DNA of 6,644 bases, taken from NCBI GenBank assembly GCA_022571535.1, contig JACZXR010000142.1, forward strand, positions 1-6,644, given 5' to 3'. The notes under the pieces are model-generated. The model was not told the origin of the DNA. It did not search any database and saw only the letters and a program-made list of their open reading frames with translations. Each line of letters opens with the position of its first letter. Position 1 is the first letter of the stretch. The translations under genes were made by a program, and so were the position numbers. Of this stretch, positions 4,602 through 6,644 are shown piece after piece. Source of the DNA: Deltaproteobacteria bacterium (lineage in GTDB: Bacteria > Desulfobacterota > Binatia > UBA9968 > CAXXLF01).

Positions 4602-4844
4602 CTAGCTGAGATCCTCAACGAGCTTCCGGACTACTCTCTTCTTGAACTCGGGGGTGGCTATCGCATACTTGACGATCTTCTGCCTGATCTCCGGATCGTC
4701 CTCCAGCTCGTCCGAGAGCTTGTCCGCAATGTCGCCGGCCAGAGAGTCCATGGTCTCTGGATCCTCCACAGCGGCCTCTATCGCTTCCCTCATCTTCGAG
4801 TCTCGCAATAGCTTTCGGACATCGCCCTTCTCTGTAAAACCCAC
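4602..4844 (-). CDS. Small acidic all-helical protein of unknown function
   Basis: An 80-residue protein, highly charged and predicted all-alpha, without Cys, membrane span or signal. It has a repeating theme of short helices linked by DPE/TPE turns (VEDPETMD, DDPEIRQKI, ATPEFKKRV), so two or three related helical units are likely. The start is ambiguous: GTG 4851-4853 gives 83 residues but lies directly against the G-run, whereas GTG 4842-4844 has AAGGGGG at 8 bases and is preferred. It is the first gene after the TOBE remnant, and the HTH gene follows 164 bases later in the same direction. A role as adaptor or small regulator would suit its composition, but nothing in the sequence shows it. 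The family is not recognised. Confidence 0.65.
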   Translation of the reverse strand: MGFTEKGDVRKLLRDSKMREAIEAAVEDPETMDSLAGDIADKLSDELEDDPEIRQKIVKYAIATPEFKKRVVRKLVEDLS

Positions 4845-4847
4845 AAT

Positions 4848-4859
4848 AATCACCCCCTT
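4848..4859 (-). promoter_or_regulatory. Shine-Dalgarno site deciding between two GTG starts
   Basis: The minus strand reads AAGGGGGTGATT, close to the extended consensus AAGGAGGTGATC. Measured from the G-run it is 8 bases before GTG 4842-4844 and adjacent to GTG 4851-4853, which favours the shorter protein. Confidence 0.55.
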
Positions 4860-4901
4860 GGTTTTTCTCCTATGGATATGATTAAACCGTCCCTGTCTCC
4901 T

Positions 4902-5089
4902 CTAAACATGCCTAGCATCAGGAAAAGCCTGGCAGGAGCCTGAGGGGAAGGTAACTGGACTCCCGGTTCCAGGTTTGTGGTTATTGCCTCATGCGTGGGA
5001 AGAGCCCCCGTAATCAGCTTCCCGTCCCTCAGTTGCACTTCAAGGCGGACCGTGTGGCCCAGGAATACGTCACCTACAATGGTGCCTAC
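4902..5089 (-). pseudogene. Remnant of ABC-transporter ATPase: C-terminal TOBE domain, frameshifted
   Basis: From 5089 the minus strand reads VGTIVGDVFLGHTVRLEVQL, then RDGKLITGALPTHEA, then NLEPG. This matches the TOBE domain at the C-terminus of importer ATPases of the PotA/FbpC type (conserved FLGHTVRL, a charged turn with DG, and PG before the last strand). At a GGG run (4962-4964) the frame shifts by one base and the natural ending SPVTFPSGSCQAFPD follows in the next frame to TAG 4902-4904. In the unshifted frame it runs on without sense to TGA 4850-4852. The ATPase body (Walker A, signature and Walker B) is absent: upstream DNA is the cyclase gene. It has no start codon of its own and is probably not functional. 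The domain is recognised from memory of the family, not by search. Confidence 0.6.
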
Positions 5090-5976
5090 TGCTGCTCTAC
5101 CTCCGCGTCACGCCCGACAAACCGGCTGAATCCCCGCATGGCCGCCGCTTGCAGTCGCGTGCGCACAGAGCCTCCACCCTTCGCCTCGTATACCTCAACC
5201 GGCTCGGGTAACCCCTTCACAGGAATCGGACCAAGCGGCTTCACCTGCACGTATCCTTCGGCCAGACGCAGGGCCTCCGCGGTGAGTAAGATCGACCCTG
5301 GCATCGCCATCTGCTCCATTCGCGCGGCCAGGTGGGTAGTCTGCCCTACTGCCGTGTAATCCATACGGAGGTCACTCCCGATGGACCGCACGACCACCTC
5401 CCCAGAGTTCATGCCGATGCGAATCTGAATCGGAATACCCTCGGTCCTCTGGACATCTTCGGCGTACCGTTTGACCGACTCCTGCATCCGGAGCGCAGCA
5501 TAACACGCCCGCACGGCATGGTCCTCATGGGCCAACGGCGCGCCAAACAGCGCCATGATCCCGTCTCCCATGACCTGGTTGACTGTCCCCTCGTAGCGGT
5601 GAACAGCCTCCATCATGTGCTCCAGTACTGGATCAAGTAGCTTCCGCGCCTCCTCGGGGTCCCGGTCGGCCAGCAATTCCATCGACCCTTTGAGGTCAGC
5701 GAACAGCACGGTTACCTGCTTGCGCTCGCCTTCTAGGGCGCTTTTCGATGTAAGGATCTTCTCGGCTAAATGCTTGGGGGTGTAAGCCTCTGGAGACGTG
5801 AACCGGGACTGTTCAGCGGACGGAGCACTTACCTGTCGACCGCACTGGAGACAGAACTTGGCGTCCGCCGGAAGCTCTGCCCCGCACTGGGCACAGGTTA
5901 GAGCAAGATGAACGCCACACTCAAGACAAAATTTTGCCTTTGACGGGTTCTCGTGTTCGCACCGAGGACACTTCAT
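5086..5976 (-). CDS. Class III adenylate/guanylate cyclase with double zinc ribbon, C-terminally truncated
   Basis: Makes cAMP (or cGMP) from the nucleoside triphosphate; cytoplasmic. Residues 1-45 hold two zinc ribbons (C3/C6/C17/C20 and C28/C31/C42/C45). The cyclase domain spans about 84-267: ERKQVTVLFADLKGSMEL with metal-binding D94, VMGDGIMALFG with D138, IGMNSGEV, and YTAVGQTTHLAARME. The usual catalytic Asn in the last motif is His215, a variant common in this subfamily; the transition-state Arg219 is kept. After VEVYEAK the sequence enters RGFSRFVGRDAEVEQ, which in relatives begins a long ATPase and TPR region of several hundred residues. Here TAG 5086-5088 follows at once, and the next bases encode a TOBE remnant. 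So the catalytic part is complete and the regulatory part is lost. Start ATG 5974-5976 has GAGG about 7 bases upstream. It may still make a constitutive enzyme or be a dying gene. Confidence 0.88.
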   Translation of the reverse strand: MKCPRCEHENPSKAKFCLECGVHLALTCAQCGAELPADAKFCLQCGRQVSAPSAEQSRFTSPEAYTPKHLAEKILTSKSALEGERKQVTVLFADLKGSMELLADRDPEEARKLLDPVLEHMMEAVHRYEGTVNQVMGDGIMALFGAPLAHEDHAVRACYAALRMQESVKRYAEDVQRTEGIPIQIRIGMNSGEVVVRSIGSDLRMDYTAVGQTTHLAARMEQMAMPGSILLTAEALRLAEGYVQVKPLGPIPVKGLPEPVEVYEAKGGGSVRTRLQAAAMRGFSRFVGRDAEVEQQ

Positions 5977-6216
5977 GCCGTGGCCTCAAATAACCGAGCA
6001 GCAAAGCTAGAAACCGGTGGCGGCCTCCTTGATAAGTGTTAGTACATTCGCAGTGCAAGACAGTGCAACAAAGATCCCAGTATCGGAGGCTAATAAAAGG
6101 GATACTATGTAAAGGAGAAGAACTTGGCAATAGGGCGGAAGCACTCCTTAGGGATTGACATGCACAGGGCGATTCGGCATGAACCGCCATTTAAATCAAG
6201 GATGGATAGACATCGG
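5977..6216. other. Gap between the kinase-like and cyclase genes
   Basis: 240 bases without a supported gene. It should contain the cyclase promoter, but no convincing -35/-10 pair is seen on the minus strand. The only local repeat is a tandem CAGTGCAAGA/CAGTGCAACA at 6051-6070. No U-tracted hairpin marks the end of the kinase-like gene. Confidence 0.4.
6051..6070. repeat. Two tandem 10-base units upstream of the cyclase
   Basis: CAGTGCAAGA and CAGTGCAACA, 9 of 10 identical, 75-95 bases before the cyclase ATG. On the minus strand this gives TTGCACTG twice, which could be a paired operator half-site. It is short enough to be chance. Confidence 0.35.
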
Positions 6217-6644
6217 CTAACTTTTCGCTGCTGTAACGATCAGGTGCGCCGCGACGGACGACGTGAACATATCCGTGTTTATCACTAGGTCATAGTGAGT
6301 CGGCAGCTCTTGCCGTACATCGTAGAAACGTCTGAGATAGGATTGGCGTTCCTTGTCGTCTTTTTCGATTGCTCTTCGGGCATCTTGTGCATTGAGCTTT
6401 GTCATTTGCCGTAATCGCTCAACACGCACATCCACCGAAGCGATAACAAAGACGCGAAGCAGTCCTTCCATCCCTGCCAGATGGAAACCGGAAGCGTGGG
6501 CTGCGATGACCACATTCCCCTTTTCCGCCGCTTCATAAATGACCTTTTGAATCAGGCCCCGGTAGGTAACCGATGGAGGCAGTGAAATGAGCTGGTCTTG
6601 GCTCATCGACTCCATCGGATGGGTAGTAGAGATGCTCAAAGAGG
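6217..6644 (-). CDS. Cytidylate-kinase-like protein, N-terminus outside the window
   Basis: The C-terminal 142 codons of a P-loop kinase of the cytidylate-kinase-like family (Cytidylate_kin2). The frame is open to the window edge; the TTG at 6637-6639 is only an in-frame codon, and the P-loop end of the family (usually ISREYGSGG-type) must lie beyond 6644. Seen here: YRGLIQKVIYEAAEKGNVVI (a conserved helix and strand), then the LLRVFVIASVDVRVERL segment, RRAIEKDDKERQSYLRRFYD (the lid-region Arg/Asp pattern), and THYDLVINTDMFTSSVAAHL near the end. These order and spacing match the family. The biological substrate of these paralogues is mostly unknown; CMP phosphorylation should not be assumed. 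The stop is at 6217. The downstream cyclase is in the same direction, 240 bases on, so cotranscription is uncertain. Confidence 0.8.
   Translation of the reverse strand, partial: SLSISTTHPMESMSQDQLISLPPSVTYRGLIQKVIYEAAEKGNVVIAAHASGFHLAGMEGLLRVFVIASVDVRVERLRQMTKLNAQDARRAIEKDDKERQSYLRRFYDVRQELPTHYDLVINTDMFTSSVAAHLIVTAAKS

Noticed and set aside
4850..5038. 62-codon minus-strand frame as an independent gene
   Set aside because: Its first half is the TOBE remnant, which continues upstream of the GTG; the second half is out-of-frame sequence after the shift at 4962-4964.
6150..6185. TTGACA at about 6155 on the plus strand as a promoter
   Set aside because: No fitting -10 element at the right spacing and no plus-strand gene downstream.
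5921..6190. 89-codon minus-strand frame upstream of the cyclase
   Set aside because: Overlaps the cyclase zinc ribbon in another frame and has no protein-like features.
1..6644. CRISPR array or tRNA/rRNA genes
   Set aside because: No regularly spaced repeats and no cloverleaf or rRNA-like conserved segments were seen on either strand.

Overview
The window reads as an accessory, partly decayed stretch of chromosome from a free-living Gram-negative bacterium. Evidence for this is a lipoprotein, two C-terminal sorting tails of the PEP-CTERM/exosortase type, strong Shine-Dalgarno sites in front of GTG/TTG starts, and a class III cyclase of the zinc-ribbon/ATPase family. The phylum cannot be fixed from this. 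Nitrospirota, NC10 or deltaproteobacterial relatives are guesses only. Almost every gene is on the minus strand, so transcription runs from high to low coordinates.

From right to left: the window edge cuts a cytidylate-kinase-like gene (6217 to beyond 6644). After a 240-base gap comes a class III nucleotide cyclase (5086-5976). It has two zinc ribbons and a complete cyclase domain, but it stops at residue 296, at the point where its relatives enter a long ATPase/TPR region. Directly behind the break lies a remnant of another gene, the C-terminal TOBE domain of an ABC-transporter ATPase (4902-5089), with a one-base frameshift. Next is a cluster of small genes in one direction: an 80-residue helical acidic protein (4602-4844), a 67-residue excisionase-type helix-turn-helix protein (4234-4437), a single-domain CheY-like response regulator (3746-4162), a coiled-coil protein (3232-3699), a decayed PEP-CTERM tail (3106-3194), a 46-residue single-span membrane peptide (2973-3113) and a strong intrinsic terminator (2911-2949). 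A second excisionase-type protein (2687-2878) sits between that terminator and another one (2595-2632).

The 2.1-2.6 kb region has no intact gene. It holds a second decayed PEP-CTERM tail (2083-2166), hairpins and a possible sigma-54 site. A lipoprotein with an M48-type zinc protease motif follows (1357-2025). The left end is an IS1380-family transposase (1039 to beyond 1) with a nonsense codon at position 60 and its end outside the window.

The most interesting part is the 2.6-4.85 kb cluster. It combines a phosphorylatable receiver without an output domain, two small DNA-binding proteins of one family, a near-identical 23-base repeat upstream of two of the genes, a coiled-coil partner and a membrane peptide. 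A small signalling/regulatory module associated with surface-protein sorting is possible, but this is inference. The other theme is decay: one nonsense codon, three frameshifts and one gene-gene junction in 6.6 kb.
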